A model generated the notes under the pieces. It saw only the letters and a program-made list of their open reading frames with translations, ran no database searches and had not been told where the DNA came from. The translations under genes and the position numbers were made by a program. From Aeriscardovia aeriphila (lineage in GTDB: Bacteria; Actinomycetota; Actinomycetes; Actinomycetales; Bifidobacteriaceae), in contig NZ_MWWU01000002.1 in assembly GCF_002259595.1 (NCBI RefSeq), positions 186,001-250,000 on the forward strand: 64,000 bases of DNA, in the 5' to 3' direction. Of this stretch, positions 1 through 8,484 are shown one piece after another. How positions within the stretch are numbered: position 1 is the first letter of the stretch; every line of letters begins with the position of its first letter.

Positions 1-1289
1 CAGATATTGCGCAGCGGGTGAGCTCGATCATTGCCAAAGCGCAAGAGGATGCTGACCAGCAGATTGGCTTTGTTCTGCCGTCTTCGCCTGCGCGCTTGGT
101 AGTCGTGGGCCATGGCAGTGCAAAGTATGCTGCCGAATTTGAAAAACTAAGCAGTGATAATCTCGCAGTGGTTATTGATACTGACCAGTCGCTGACGCAA
201 GAAAGTGCCGATTCGCTGGAGTTTATGGCCCAGCTGGCTGTTGCTGAGGCGGATAACCGTGAGGCGAGGGGTGAGCAGCCGCCAAGCAGCGAGCCGTTGT
301 ATCTGCGTCGTCCTGATGCTGAGCTTCCGGGAGTTCCCAAGCCTGTGTTGGAGGGTAAGAATCGTGAGGCTGGCCAGGCGACTGCTGACGAGCTGTTGCC
401 TCTGAATTTGAGGGCTCAGGCGCCGCAGACGCAGAAGCAGGCGGCTCAAGAGGCGCGTGATTTGGCGTGGAGCGAGTGGGATAAGGATGATCTCAAGCGT
501 TTCGCCACGAAGACCGACCCTGGTGTGGATGATCCGGATGATCCAGACGAGTTGGAAACCTTCTCGAAGAAGAGTTCGCAAGCCGGCGCGGATCAGTTCA
601 GTGATGAGATGAGCAACAGCATTCAGCACGGCGGCAAGCGTGACGGTGCGCAGCGCGTGATCCGTCGCGCTACGTACGCTGATATTCCACACATCCAGCA
701 GTTGGAGGCTGAGGCTTTCGGCCCAGTCGGCTGGGATTCTCAGTTCCTGGATAAGGAGCTCGCCAAGCCTGATCAGGACCGCATCGTGGTGACTATCAAC
801 AAGGAGATTGCAGGGTTCGCTGCTTCGTGGACACGGCAGAAAGGGGAGAGCATGATTCTCGACGTGTGCGTGTTCACTGCTTTCCGTCGTCAGCATGTTG
901 CGAATGATCTCATGCTCTGGCTGCTGGATGATGCTGTGGCAAAAGGTCAACAGTACATGCTGTTGCAAGTCAAAGTGGTCAACCATGCGGCTCAACAGCT
1001 GTATCGTCAATTCGGTTTCGAAATCACACGCCGCATTGAGCATTACTACCTTCCTTATGAGGATGTGGATGCGTTTGAAATGAGGAAGGACCTGTCAACG
1101 TGGGCAAGTGAGCGCAGTCAATTTACATGCGCTTCCCAGCTTGCCAACGACTGCACGCCGGGGCAAGGCAATCCGATTCGCGAAGCTCAAGCTGACACGC
1201 GCCACGCTGAGGTAAGCGGTGCAGATGCGGGAAACGATACCGCTGGAAACGCCGCTCAAAACGCTGATGAGAAGGGGGAGGAGAACTGA
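1..1289 (+). CDS. tsaB: TsaB-RimI fusion protein, 5'-truncated by the window edge
   Basis: The reading frame is open from the first bases, so the true start lies upstream; the GTG at 18 is only the first start-like codon inside the window. The first 110 or so visible residues look like the C-terminal part of TsaB, the partner of TsaD in making the t6A base of tRNAs, ending in a YLRRPDAELP-type segment typical of that family. A linker rich in charged residues follows. Residues about 215-365 form a GNAT N-acetyltransferase of the RimI type, which acetylates the N-terminus of ribosomal protein S18. A TsaB-RimI fusion is familiar in bifidobacteria. The TGA stop overlaps the ATG of tsaD (TGATG), so the two are probably translationally coupled. 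Confidence 0.88.
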   Translation, partial: DIAQRVSSIIAKAQEDADQQIGFVLPSSPARLVVVGHGSAKYAAEFEKLSSDNLAVVIDTDQSLTQESADSLEFMAQLAVAEADNREARGEQPPSSEPLYLRRPDAELPGVPKPVLEGKNREAGQATADELLPLNLRAQAPQTQKQAAQEARDLAWSEWDKDDLKRFATKTDPGVDDPDDPDELETFSKKSSQAGADQFSDEMSNSIQHGGKRDGAQRVIRRATYADIPHIQQLEAEAFGPVGWDSQFLDKELAKPDQDRIVVTINKEIAGFAASWTRQKGESMILDVCVFTAFRRQHVANDLMLWLLDDAVAKGQQYMLLQVKVVNHAAQQLYRQFGFEITRRIEHYYLPYEDVDAFEMRKDLSTWASERSQFTCASQLANDCTPGQGNPIREAQADTRHAEVSGADAGNDTAGNAAQNADEKGEEN

Positions 1290-2335
1290 TGGCTGAGCCA
1301 ATCATCCTGGGCATCGAATCAACCTGCGACGAAACAGCAGCGGGAATCGTACAAGGAAACACCCTTCTTGCCAACGTAGTTGCCAGCTCTATGGATATGC
1401 ACGCTCGCTACGGCGGTGTGATTCCGGAAATCGCCTCGCGCGCGCATGCAGAAGCCTTCGTTCCTGTGGTGCAGAAGGCACTCGAGTCAGCAAATCTCGA
1501 TTTGAGTGATATCGACGGCATTGCTGTGTCCGCAGGCCCGGGCTTGGCCGGCTGCTTGGCTGTGGGAGTTTCTGGTGCGAAAGCCCTCGCCTTGGCTGCG
1601 AATAAGCCGATTTACGGTATCAACCATGTGATCGGCCATATTTCCGTCACCCAGTTGCAGTTTGGAGCAATCCCAGAAAATGCGCTGGCACTCATTGTTT
1701 CGGGCGGGCATACTTCGCTGTTGCAGGTGAAAGATATTGCTCGCGATGTGCGTATTGTGGGCACGACGTTGGATGATGCAGCAGGCGAGTGCTTCGATAA
1801 AATTGCTCGCTTGCTGGGTTTCCCCTACCCTGGAGGCCCTCATATTGACCGTCACGCGAAGCTCGGTGATAAGAATGCTTTGCGCGTTCCTCAAGGTTTA
1901 ACGAAAGGAAACGCGGGCAAGCAGCACCCGTATGATTTCTCCTTCTCCGGTGTGAAAACCGCCGTGGCTCGCTGGATCGAACAGCGCCAGGAGCAAGGTG
2001 AGCCAATTCCCGTCGATGACGTGTGCGCTTCCTTGGCTGATTCGGTGGCAGACGTGCTCTCCGGTAAGGCCATGAAAGCATGCAAGGCCCTCGGCTCGGA
2101 TACCCTCATCGTGGGTGGCGGCTTCTCGGCGAACTCTCAGTTGCGCGAAGCCTTGCTGGCCAAGGGCAAACAGCAGCATGTCGAAGTGAGATTACCACGT
2201 CGAGAATTGTGCACGGACAACGGTTCCATGGTTGCCATGCTCGGTTCGAACCTCATGAACGCCGGTGTTGAACCATCCCCGCTGGATTTCTCGATCGACT
2301 CAGCCATGGCTCTTGACCAGATTGTGATGCACTGA
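1289..2335 (+). CDS. tsaD: tRNA N6-adenosine threonylcarbamoyltransferase TsaD
   Basis: TsaD transfers the threonylcarbamoyl group to adenosine 37 of ANN-decoding tRNAs, working with TsaB and TsaE. The 348-residue chain has the family length. It begins with GIESTCDET, carries the metal-binding histidines H113 and H117 in NHVIGH, the SGGHT nucleotide-binding loop near 137-141, and ELCTDNG near the C-terminus with the conserved Asp. The start overlaps the stop of the TsaB-RimI gene, which supports one operon for t6A synthesis. The gene is ordinary and complete. Confidence 0.96.
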   Translation: MAEPIILGIESTCDETAAGIVQGNTLLANVVASSMDMHARYGGVIPEIASRAHAEAFVPVVQKALESANLDLSDIDGIAVSAGPGLAGCLAVGVSGAKALALAANKPIYGINHVIGHISVTQLQFGAIPENALALIVSGGHTSLLQVKDIARDVRIVGTTLDDAAGECFDKIARLLGFPYPGGPHIDRHAKLGDKNALRVPQGLTKGNAGKQHPYDFSFSGVKTAVARWIEQRQEQGEPIPVDDVCASLADSVADVLSGKAMKACKALGSDTLIVGGGFSANSQLREALLAKGKQQHVEVRLPRRELCTDNGSMVAMLGSNLMNAGVEPSPLDFSIDSAMALDQIVMH

Positions 2336-2366
2336 ATTCGGCATTCGGCATCATTCGGCATTCGGT
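2336..2366. repeat. Short repeat of ATTCGG(C/T), four copies
   Basis: Directly after the tsaD stop codon the 7-mer ATTCGGC is seen at 2336, 2343 and 2353, followed by ATTCGGT at 2360, with a 3-bp interruption. It looks like replication slippage; no function is evident. Confidence 0.6.
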
Positions 2367-2406
2367 GTTGGCGGTGGTGGGGGTGGTGTAAGTGTTCGCG
2401 TAGCCC

Positions 2407-3261
2407 TTACAGCTTCGCCAACCTTTGCTTGCTCGTCGGGGCAGGGAAGGCAGAATCCAGAGCAGCGAAATCGTGTTCATCGAGCTCGAGTGAGCCGGAG
2501 TGAAAATCTTGGACCAAATGCTCCGGGTTAGCGCTCTGAGGAATGGCGAGAGTGTTGCCATCGCGCACACACCAGGCCAACATCACCTGCTGGGCAGAAG
2601 CGTGATGACGAGCAGCAACCTTCTTCACTTCAGTGTTGTTCACCATCACGCGCGTACCCGCAGGGCCGCCATCGCCCAACGGAGAGTAAGCCATCAAAGG
2701 GATGTGATGGTCGCGAAGCCAAGGCATGAGGTCATGATCCATACCGCGATTCGCCAAGTTATACAGGTTCTGGTCACACGCGCACTCCTCGCCATAGGGC
2801 ACGGCCAGCAACTCTTGCATATCCGCGACATCAAAGTTGGACACACCCCAATGACGGATCAAACCCTCCTGCACAAACTCGTGCATCTGCTGGGCAACAA
2901 GAGCGAGATCTGCCGTGGAGCGCCAATGCAGCAGGTACATATCCAGATAATCTAAGCCCAAATTGTGCAACGAGCGGGTCAGAGCCGTGCGCATCAGCTG
3001 CGGGCGGGCATTCGAGGGCAAAACCTTCGAAACGACGAAAACATCCTTGCCTTGCGCGCGAGCAGAACGAGCAGCAGCACCCGCCACACGCTCCGAAGCT
3101 CCATTGCCGTACATTTCTGCCGTATCGAGCAGCACGAGGCCCGCGTCGAAAGCGGCGTCGAGAGCGCGGCGTTGTGCGTGAGCATCGATACCCTCGCCGA
3201 TACCCCACAGGCCTGCGCCGATGACAGGCATTTCTCTGCCAGCAAAGCTCAGAGTTTTCAT
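2407..3261 (-). CDS. Aldo/keto reductase
   Basis: This is an NAD(P)H-dependent reductase of carbonyl substrates with the AKR barrel fold. The catalytic tetrad is visible in order: Asp and Tyr in LLDTAEMYGNG, Lys in FVVSKV and His in YLLHWRS. The start was placed at the ATG of MKTLSFAG rather than at the longer open frame to 3342, because a GGGGAGG ribosome-binding site sits just ahead of it; the product is 284 residues, normal for the family. The spacer between that site and the ATG contains GATTATCAG, the dispersed 9-mer of this window. Substrate cannot be told from sequence. The gene is convergent with tsaD. Confidence 0.88.
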   Translation of the reverse strand: MKTLSFAGREMPVIGAGLWGIGEGIDAHAQRRALDAAFDAGLVLLDTAEMYGNGASERVAGAAARSARAQGKDVFVVSKVLPSNARPQLMRTALTRSLHNLGLDYLDMYLLHWRSTADLALVAQQMHEFVQEGLIRHWGVSNFDVADMQELLAVPYGEECACDQNLYNLANRGMDHDLMPWLRDHHIPLMAYSPLGDGGPAGTRVMVNNTEVKKVAARHHASAQQVMLAWCVRDGNTLAIPQSANPEHLVQDFHSGSLELDEHDFAALDSAFPAPTSKQRLAKL

Positions 3262-3445
3262 GCTGATAATCCTCCCCTTTGGCTTCTTTCCTATGCTAGT
3301 TCGCCAGCCAGAAGGCTTTCGCCATGCGGCCCCGGCGTGCATGAAAGTTCAGTGAAGGCTCGACAAGCTAGCGTGGTGAAGTGTGCTCTCGTAACATGCC
3401 TCATTACAATTAAGCAGAGTAAACAGTGCAGAGAGGGAAGTGAAC

Positions 3446-4777
3446 ATGAGCGCTCGAGATTGGAATGACGAGTACACCAACTCGAATTCAACCGTGCCCA
3501 CGCGCGGAATGGTTCCGGGTTCTGATGAAGAGCGTGAGATGCTCAGTGCTCAAGCCAGCGGCGACCTGTATGCAACAGTCGAAACGCGGCGCAGAAGCGT
3601 CCCTGAACTCGTCAAGCTCATCATCGCCGTGCTGGTAATCGCCCTGGCTATGGGCGGCGGCTGGTATTGGTTCACCTATAAGCGCCATATTTCTGTTGTT
3701 GTTGACGATAAGGATGTTTCTGTTCCTGCGTCCACAACGGTTTCTGAGCTGCTGACCAAGAATAACTACTTTGGTGTTGCTCATGGCGATCTGCTCTCTA
3801 TTACGGGCCAGGTGTTGAAGAAAGGTGCTGGCTCGGCTCCTGAGGTTGTTTTAAACGGCCAGATTATCAGTGACGCCACAGCCAAAACCACGAAATTGCA
3901 GCGTGGAGACGAGTTGAGCTTGTCTGCCGGCGGCAATTACACCGAAGACCATGATGTGACGCGCACGCCAATCGAACCGGGCTTGCAATTTAACCCCGGT
4001 GGCACGGTGCAATACGTGAAGGTGCAAGGAAAGCCGGGCTACCACGAAGTGTGGGTGGGCAAGCTTTCCCATGAAAAGGTGGATAAGGGCGAGGTGAAGA
4101 AGCCTGTCGATACGATTATTGACTCGCTCAACCCCAATCCTGAAGGCGACAAGATGTACATCGCTCTCACCTTCACTGACGGCCCCGATCCCTCGAACAC
4201 TCCTGCCATTTTGGATGTTTTGAAGCAAAACGGCGCTCATGCCACCTTCTTTGACAACGGCGTGCTGTCCAAGGACAACCCGGATATCGAAAAGCGTGCT
4301 GCTAGTGAAGGCAACCAGGTTGCTTCGCACACCTGGAGCAACCAGGACCTCGTCGTCATGCAGGATAACCCGAAGGGTGTTGCCGAAGAGGTGAGTAAGG
4401 GCGAGGAGCAGACGAGTAAGGCTGCCGGCTATAAGAAGACGAATCGCATGATCCGCGTTCCTTATGGCTCGTATTCCAAGGAAGTATGGCAGGCGATCCA
4501 CAAGACGACGTCCTCAATCGTCATGTGGGATGTTGATACCGGTGATTTGTCGGCTATTGGTGCGCAGACGATTGCCAATACGGTGATCAGCCGCGCTCAC
4601 AATGGTTCTATTTTCGTTTTGCACGATAACGGCGGTGGCGCTCAGGTTCCGCAGGCCTTGTCCATTCTGATTCCTCGGCTTAAGCAGCAAGGCTATGAGT
4701 TCGTCACGATGAAGGAGATGCTCGCTAAGGATTCTCGCTTCCCGAAGAATGTTGCTGAAGCCCTGCCGATGGAGTGA
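3446..4777 (+). CDS. Membrane-anchored NodB-type polysaccharide deacetylase-like protein with altered catalytic motifs
   Basis: A cytoplasmic N-terminus of about 55 residues is followed by one membrane segment (about 57-80), an extracellular ubiquitin/DUF348-like region (about 82-165) and a NodB domain (about 238-435). NodB enzymes remove N-acetyl groups from peptidoglycan or other glycans using a metal held by Asp-His-His. Numbering from the upstream GTG at 3440 (443 residues from the ATG), motif 1 reads TFTDGP, so T246 replaces the usual catalytic Asp while metal-ligand D247 remains. Motif 2 reads SHTWSN, with H297 kept and N301 in place of the second His. RVPYG (339-343), WDVDTGD and LHD are intact. 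Activity is therefore uncertain. ATG 3446 is preferred to GTG 3440 by the GAGGG ahead of it. Confidence 0.85.
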   Translation: MSARDWNDEYTNSNSTVPTRGMVPGSDEEREMLSAQASGDLYATVETRRRSVPELVKLIIAVLVIALAMGGGWYWFTYKRHISVVVDDKDVSVPASTTVSELLTKNNYFGVAHGDLLSITGQVLKKGAGSAPEVVLNGQIISDATAKTTKLQRGDELSLSAGGNYTEDHDVTRTPIEPGLQFNPGGTVQYVKVQGKPGYHEVWVGKLSHEKVDKGEVKKPVDTIIDSLNPNPEGDKMYIALTFTDGPDPSNTPAILDVLKQNGAHATFFDNGVLSKDNPDIEKRAASEGNQVASHTWSNQDLVVMQDNPKGVAEEVSKGEEQTSKAAGYKKTNRMIRVPYGSYSKEVWQAIHKTTSSIVMWDVDTGDLSAIGAQTIANTVISRAHNGSIFVLHDNGGGAQVPQALSILIPRLKQQGYEFVTMKEMLAKDSRFPKNVAEALPME

Positions 4778-4822
4778 TGTGCGCAAAAATGATGCGCACG
4801 AAAAGCCTGTGTGACAGCACCT

Positions 4823-4864
4823 GTGTGAAAGTGACTGTGTGAAAGTGACTGTGTGAAAGTGACT
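4823..4864. repeat. Three perfect tandem copies of a 14-bp unit
   Basis: GTGTGAAAGTGACT is repeated at 4823, 4837 and 4851 without a mismatch, between the NodB gene stop and the terminator. It looks like a slippage array. Confidence 0.9.
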
Positions 4865-4880
4865 CGCAGCCGCATAAAAC

Positions 4881-4920
4881 AAGTGCCCTGGTACCACGCG
4901 GTATCAGGGCACTTTCCTTT
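4881..4920. terminator. Rho-independent terminator, probably bidirectional
   Basis: Arms at 4881-4895 and 4900-4914 pair over 15 bp with one mismatch around a 4-base loop, with T-rich sequence to the right and an A-rich stretch to the left. It lies between the convergent NodB and GH13 genes and can serve both. Confidence 0.85.
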
Positions 4921-5002
4921 TCCGTTGAACCGTTCGCTGCCGTGATTCAGCCGTTGAACTGAATTCACCACCGCAGCGGCGGCGAGGCAGCACTGATAAT
5001 CT

Positions 5003-6664
5003 TTAGAAACTGATAAGCAGAGCTGACTGGCCAGAAATGCGAACCGAAGAGCTTTCCTCATCGCAAATTCCCGAACCGACGAGCGCGGTGACGTGCGACA
5101 TATCGCCCAACTCAACGCCCTGAAGCTCAAACTGCTCGGTGTCGCGACCAGGGTTGACCACCAGAAGCATCCTCTGCGTACCATCCTCACGCAACACGGC
5201 CAAAGAGCGGTAACCTTCCTGAGCAAAGACGATCTGCGTGTCGCTCGCTGCCTTCAGAGCTGAATGCGAGTGGCGCAAGAAAATGATCTGCTTGACATAG
5301 CTCAGCAGAGAATCCTCATCGTCAATCTGCTCAGCGACCGTCGGCGCATCCTCGCTCGGGTCCACCGGCAAGTACAGCTTGTCGGCAGAAGCAGAGGAGA
5401 ACCCCAGATTATCAGTGCGATCCCACTGCATCGGCGTGCGAGAACCAGTACGGGCGAAACCACCTTCCTTGCTCACAAGCTTTCTAAAGTTCATGCCAAT
5501 CTCATCGCCGTAATAGACGAAAGGAACACCAGGCATGAGCAACAAGAAGGCCAAAGCAACACGCCTCTCCCTCTCACTCAAACGAGGAGCGAGACGAGGA
5601 GAGTCATGGTTGCAGGTGATGAAGCTGAAGAAGCCCAAATCCTTCGTGTTCTCATATTGGGGCTGATAATCTGCCAAAAACTCGAGAGGGGAATGGCCAG
5701 AGTCAGCATTGAAGTAACTCAAGTCGTTATTGTGGTCCAGCTGGTCAGCGGCGCGACGCACCAGAATGTTGTAACCATTAGGAACCCAACCCCAATCGAG
5801 GTAGAAGTCCATGTCGAAACCAGCCTTGAGCGACTGCCACGGGCGCGACCATTCCGAAACAAAAGCAGCCTCAGGGAATTCCGACTTAATCGGGGCGAGC
5901 ATACGACGCCAGCTCTCCACCGTCTGCGACTTCTCATTATCGTCATTCTTGACCAGAGAATCAGCCATATCGACGCGGAAGCCGTCAGCACCCTTGCTCA
6001 GCCAGAAGCGCATCACGTCACGCATTGCCTCACGAGTGGCGGTAGGGGCGGCATCATTGATGTCCTTTTGCCACGGCTTGCTCGGGTTGCGGTAGCCATA
6101 GTTAAGAGCGGGCTGGAAGGCGAAGAAGTTGACAATATAAGCGCCGTCACGCTGGGTGGTGCCGGAGATGAAAGGCATGCCATCGCCATTTTCGAACGCG
6201 CTACCAGTCCAAATATAACGCTCGGAGAACTCGCCGCGAGCAGCAGGGTCTGGGTTTTGGGAGGCCTTGAACCAGGGGTGGTTGAGAGAAGTGTGGCCAG
6301 GAACGAGGTCGAGCAAAACCTTGATGTTACGACGGTGGGCTTCGTCGAACAGGCGCACGAGGTCGTCATTGGTGCCGTAGCGTGGGGCAACCTTCATAAA
6401 ATCGTCGACGTCGTAGCCAGCGTCTTGGAAGGGGGAGGAGAAGCACGGGTTAATCCACAAAGCGGTGAAGCCCAGGTTGGAAATGTAATCGAGGTGGTCA
6501 ATGATGCCGGGGATGTCGCCGATGCCATCGCCGTTCGAGTCAGCAAAGCTCTGCGGGTAGAGTTCGTAGAAAACAGCGTCGTTGAGCCAGCTGGCGTGGT
6601 GGCTGAGAGCTGCACGCTGATCGGGGCGCACGAAATCGCTCGCTGGGGTAGTTGGAGAAGTCAT
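5003..6664 (-). CDS. GH13 family alpha-glucosidase / alpha-amylase-type glycoside hydrolase
   Basis: This 553-residue cytoplasmic enzyme (no signal peptide) belongs to the alpha-amylase clan and probably cleaves or transfers alpha-glucosidic bonds in maltose-type sugars. Visible features are the N-terminal QSFADSNGDGIGD metal-binding loop (39-51), DLVPGH (119-124), GFRVDMAD with nucleophile D232, VSEW with acid/base E271, and CNHDS with D354. A GAAAGGG site precedes the ATG. It is divergent from malE across a 400-bp regulatory stretch with LacI-type palindromes, so import by MalEFG and hydrolysis are probably co-regulated. The exact GH13 subfamily was not determined; trehalose-related activity is an alternative. 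Its coding region carries two copies of the dispersed 9-mer (5407, 5663) and a third lies just past the stop (4993). Confidence 0.92.
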   Translation of the reverse strand: MTSPTTPASDFVRPDQRAALSHHASWLNDAVFYELYPQSFADSNGDGIGDIPGIIDHLDYISNLGFTALWINPCFSSPFQDAGYDVDDFMKVAPRYGTNDDLVRLFDEAHRRNIKVLLDLVPGHTSLNHPWFKASQNPDPAARGEFSERYIWTGSAFENGDGMPFISGTTQRDGAYIVNFFAFQPALNYGYRNPSKPWQKDINDAAPTATREAMRDVMRFWLSKGADGFRVDMADSLVKNDDNEKSQTVESWRRMLAPIKSEFPEAAFVSEWSRPWQSLKAGFDMDFYLDWGWVPNGYNILVRRAADQLDHNNDLSYFNADSGHSPLEFLADYQPQYENTKDLGFFSFITCNHDSPRLAPRLSERERRVALAFLLLMPGVPFVYYGDEIGMNFRKLVSKEGGFARTGSRTPMQWDRTDNLGFSSASADKLYLPVDPSEDAPTVAEQIDDEDSLLSYVKQIIFLRHSHSALKAASDTQIVFAQEGYRSLAVLREDGTQRMLLVVNPGRDTEQFELQGVELGDMSHVTALVGSGICDEESSSVRISGQSALLISF

Positions 6665-6855
6665 GAAAGCCCTTTCATCATTGGAGGGATGTAGTGATTA
6701 CCAGTTTACGAAGACTATATGAACCGTGGAAGCGGGTCGGACTGGTGAGGTAAGTGAAAGGGCGAGGTGATACCCCTTTGAGCTCGACACGCCAAGGAGT
6801 GAACAGGGCAATTGTGAAGATTATTTCTTGTTGAAAGTTCTATTAATAGTACGAC

Positions 6856-6869
6856 TGCAAACAATTGCA
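6856..6869. promoter_or_regulatory. LacI/GalR-type operator-like palindrome 1
   Basis: TGCAAACAATTGCA has perfect TGCAA/TTGCA arms, matching the general form of operators bound by LacI-family sugar regulators. No LacI-family gene lies in the window. Confidence 0.55.
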
Positions 6870-6994
6870 ATGCAAAAGACGACGCTTGAACGGCATTTGT
6901 GAAATTCCAAGAAAAATTGACAACGCAAACGGTATATTTTTACGCAAAAATCCATTACAATGACAAATGTTTTCCCGGAGGTTATCCGGCAAAG

Positions 6995-7008
6995 TTGCAA
7001 ACGATTGC
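6995..7008. promoter_or_regulatory. LacI/GalR-type operator-like palindrome 2
   Basis: TTGCAAACGATTGC contains GCAA/TTGC arms about a CG-containing centre, 55 bp before the malE start. With the first palindrome 139 bp upstream it could form a looped repressor pair. Confidence 0.6.
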
Positions 7009-7063
7009 CTCAGGGAACGGAAAGGTTATTTATTCTCGGTGAACGAGAGGTTGGAGATCAGAG

Positions 7064-8296
7064 ATGATCAATTCTAAGAAGATCGTTGCCTTGCTCGCTT
7101 CTTCTGCAATGCTCGTTGGTCTTGCTGCTTGCGGTAACTCCGATGCCAAGGGTGGCAATGGCGGTGAATCCAAGGACGTCAAGCTTTTGGTGTGGACTCC
7201 TCAGGAGGACCAGAAGGCTGGCTGGATCCAGAAGGAAGAGAAGGCCTTCGAGAAGGCTCACCCTGAGTACAAGATCACGTGGAGCAACAAGGTTGTCTCC
7301 GAGGGCGACACTGGTAACACGGTGAAGAAGGATCCAGCTGCTGCAGCAGATGTGTACCTCTTCGCAAACGATCAGCTCGGTGCTTTGGTTGACAGCAACG
7401 CAATTGGCGAGCTCGCTGATTCTGTTGCTCAGCAGGTCAAGAGCGATAACGACCAGTCCATGGTTGACTCTGTGACCGACAATGGCAAGCTCTATGGTGT
7501 TCCATTCACTGGTAACACCTGGTTCATGTACTACAACAAGTCCAAGGTGAGCGAGGCTGACGCAAAGAACCTCAACACCATGATGGATAAGGCAAAGGTT
7601 TCCTTCCCAATCGATAACTCGTGGTACATGCCAGCATTCTACTATGCAAACGGCGGCTCCCTGTATGGTCCAAAGGGCAACGACGGTAAGGCCGGTGCAG
7701 ACTTCGGCGGCGACAAGGGTGCAGCAGTCACCAAGTTCCTGGCTGAGAATATTGCTAACGGCAAGCTCGTCGACGACGCCAACGGCTCTGGTCTCGCAGG
7801 CTTGGCCAACGGCTCTGTTGACGTGATCTTCTCCGGCACCTGGGATGCAGAGAACGTCAAGAAGGCTCTCGGCGACAACTATGCAGCAGCTCAGCTTCCA
7901 ACAGTCACCATCGATGGCAAGGAAGTGCAGATGAAGAGCTTCGCAGGCTCCAAGGCTGTTGCTTACAACCCATCCTCCAAGTTCCAGAAGGCTGCTGCTC
8001 AGTTCGCAGCATTCCTCGGCTCCAAGGGTGCTCAGCTTGATCACTACGAGATGCGTGGTGTTGTTCCAACCATCAAGTCCCTGCTGGACAACGACAAGGT
8101 GAAGGGCGATATCGCTGCTAAGGCACAGGCTGACACTATTGCTAACACTTCCGTGTTGCAGCCAACCATCACTGAGATGTCCAACTTCTGGGATCCAACC
8201 CAGAACTTCGGCAAGGCTCTTGTTGAGAAGTCTGTCACCCCAGACAACGCAGCTCAGAAGACTGAGGACTGGGTCAACCAGCTCAACAAGAAGTGA
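7064..8296 (+). CDS. malE: Maltose-type ABC transporter substrate-binding lipoprotein
   Basis: The 410-residue product begins with a lipoprotein signal whose lipobox LAAC makes C23 the lipidated residue, so the mature protein is anchored outside the membrane. The body is a family-1 extracellular sugar-binding protein (LVWTPQED near the N-terminus, PFTGNTWFMYYNKS in the hinge region), closest in feel to maltose/maltodextrin binders. The codons are strongly biased toward a preferred set (aag, cca, ctc, ggc), as expected of a very abundant protein. It is the first gene of a malE-malF-malG cluster. Sugar specificity is inferred from family and from the GH13 neighbour. Confidence 0.9.
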   Translation: MINSKKIVALLASSAMLVGLAACGNSDAKGGNGGESKDVKLLVWTPQEDQKAGWIQKEEKAFEKAHPEYKITWSNKVVSEGDTGNTVKKDPAAAADVYLFANDQLGALVDSNAIGELADSVAQQVKSDNDQSMVDSVTDNGKLYGVPFTGNTWFMYYNKSKVSEADAKNLNTMMDKAKVSFPIDNSWYMPAFYYANGGSLYGPKGNDGKAGADFGGDKGAAVTKFLAENIANGKLVDDANGSGLAGLANGSVDVIFSGTWDAENVKKALGDNYAAAQLPTVTIDGKEVQMKSFAGSKAVAYNPSSKFQKAAAQFAAFLGSKGAQLDHYEMRGVVPTIKSLLDNDKVKGDIAAKAQADTIANTSVLQPTITEMSNFWDPTQNFGKALVEKSVTPDNAAQKTEDWVNQLNKK

Positions 8297-8366
8297 GCAC
8301 TTCACAGCTCAAGCTGTGATTCTCACACCTCTGCAGGCTTCGCTTTATGAGTGAAGCAGTGAGGAA

Positions 8367-8400
8367 AGGCACGTCACAGCAGTGGCGTGCCTCTTTTGTT
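8367..8400 (+). terminator. Hairpin with T-rich tail between malE and malF
   Basis: AGGCACG at 8367 pairs with CGTGCCT at 8386 around a partly paired loop, and CTTTTGTTTTG follows. It lies inside the operon, so it probably gives partial termination and more malE than malFG transcript. Confidence 0.7.
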
Positions 8401-8484
8401 TTGTAATAGTATTGTGATTATTCTGAAGAGTGGGAGAAACCAAGAAGTTTATCCGCGCTCCCACTCCTGCGTGAAAGGTCTGAT

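Larger units (their letters stand above)
6665..7063. promoter_or_regulatory. Divergent control region between GH13 gene and malEFG
   Basis: This 399-bp gene-free stretch is clearly more AT-rich than its surroundings. It holds two LacI-type palindromes (6856-6869 and 6995-7008), a TTGACA at 6917-6922 and a TACAAT at 6956-6961 that are not at standard spacing from one another, and GAGAGG/TTGGAG ahead of malE. It probably contains promoters for both directions; I could not fix the transcription starts. Confidence 0.65.

Noticed and set aside
5264-6694. A 476-codon plus-strand open frame opposite the GH13 gene
   Set aside because: The GH13 active-site motifs on the minus strand settle which strand is coding.
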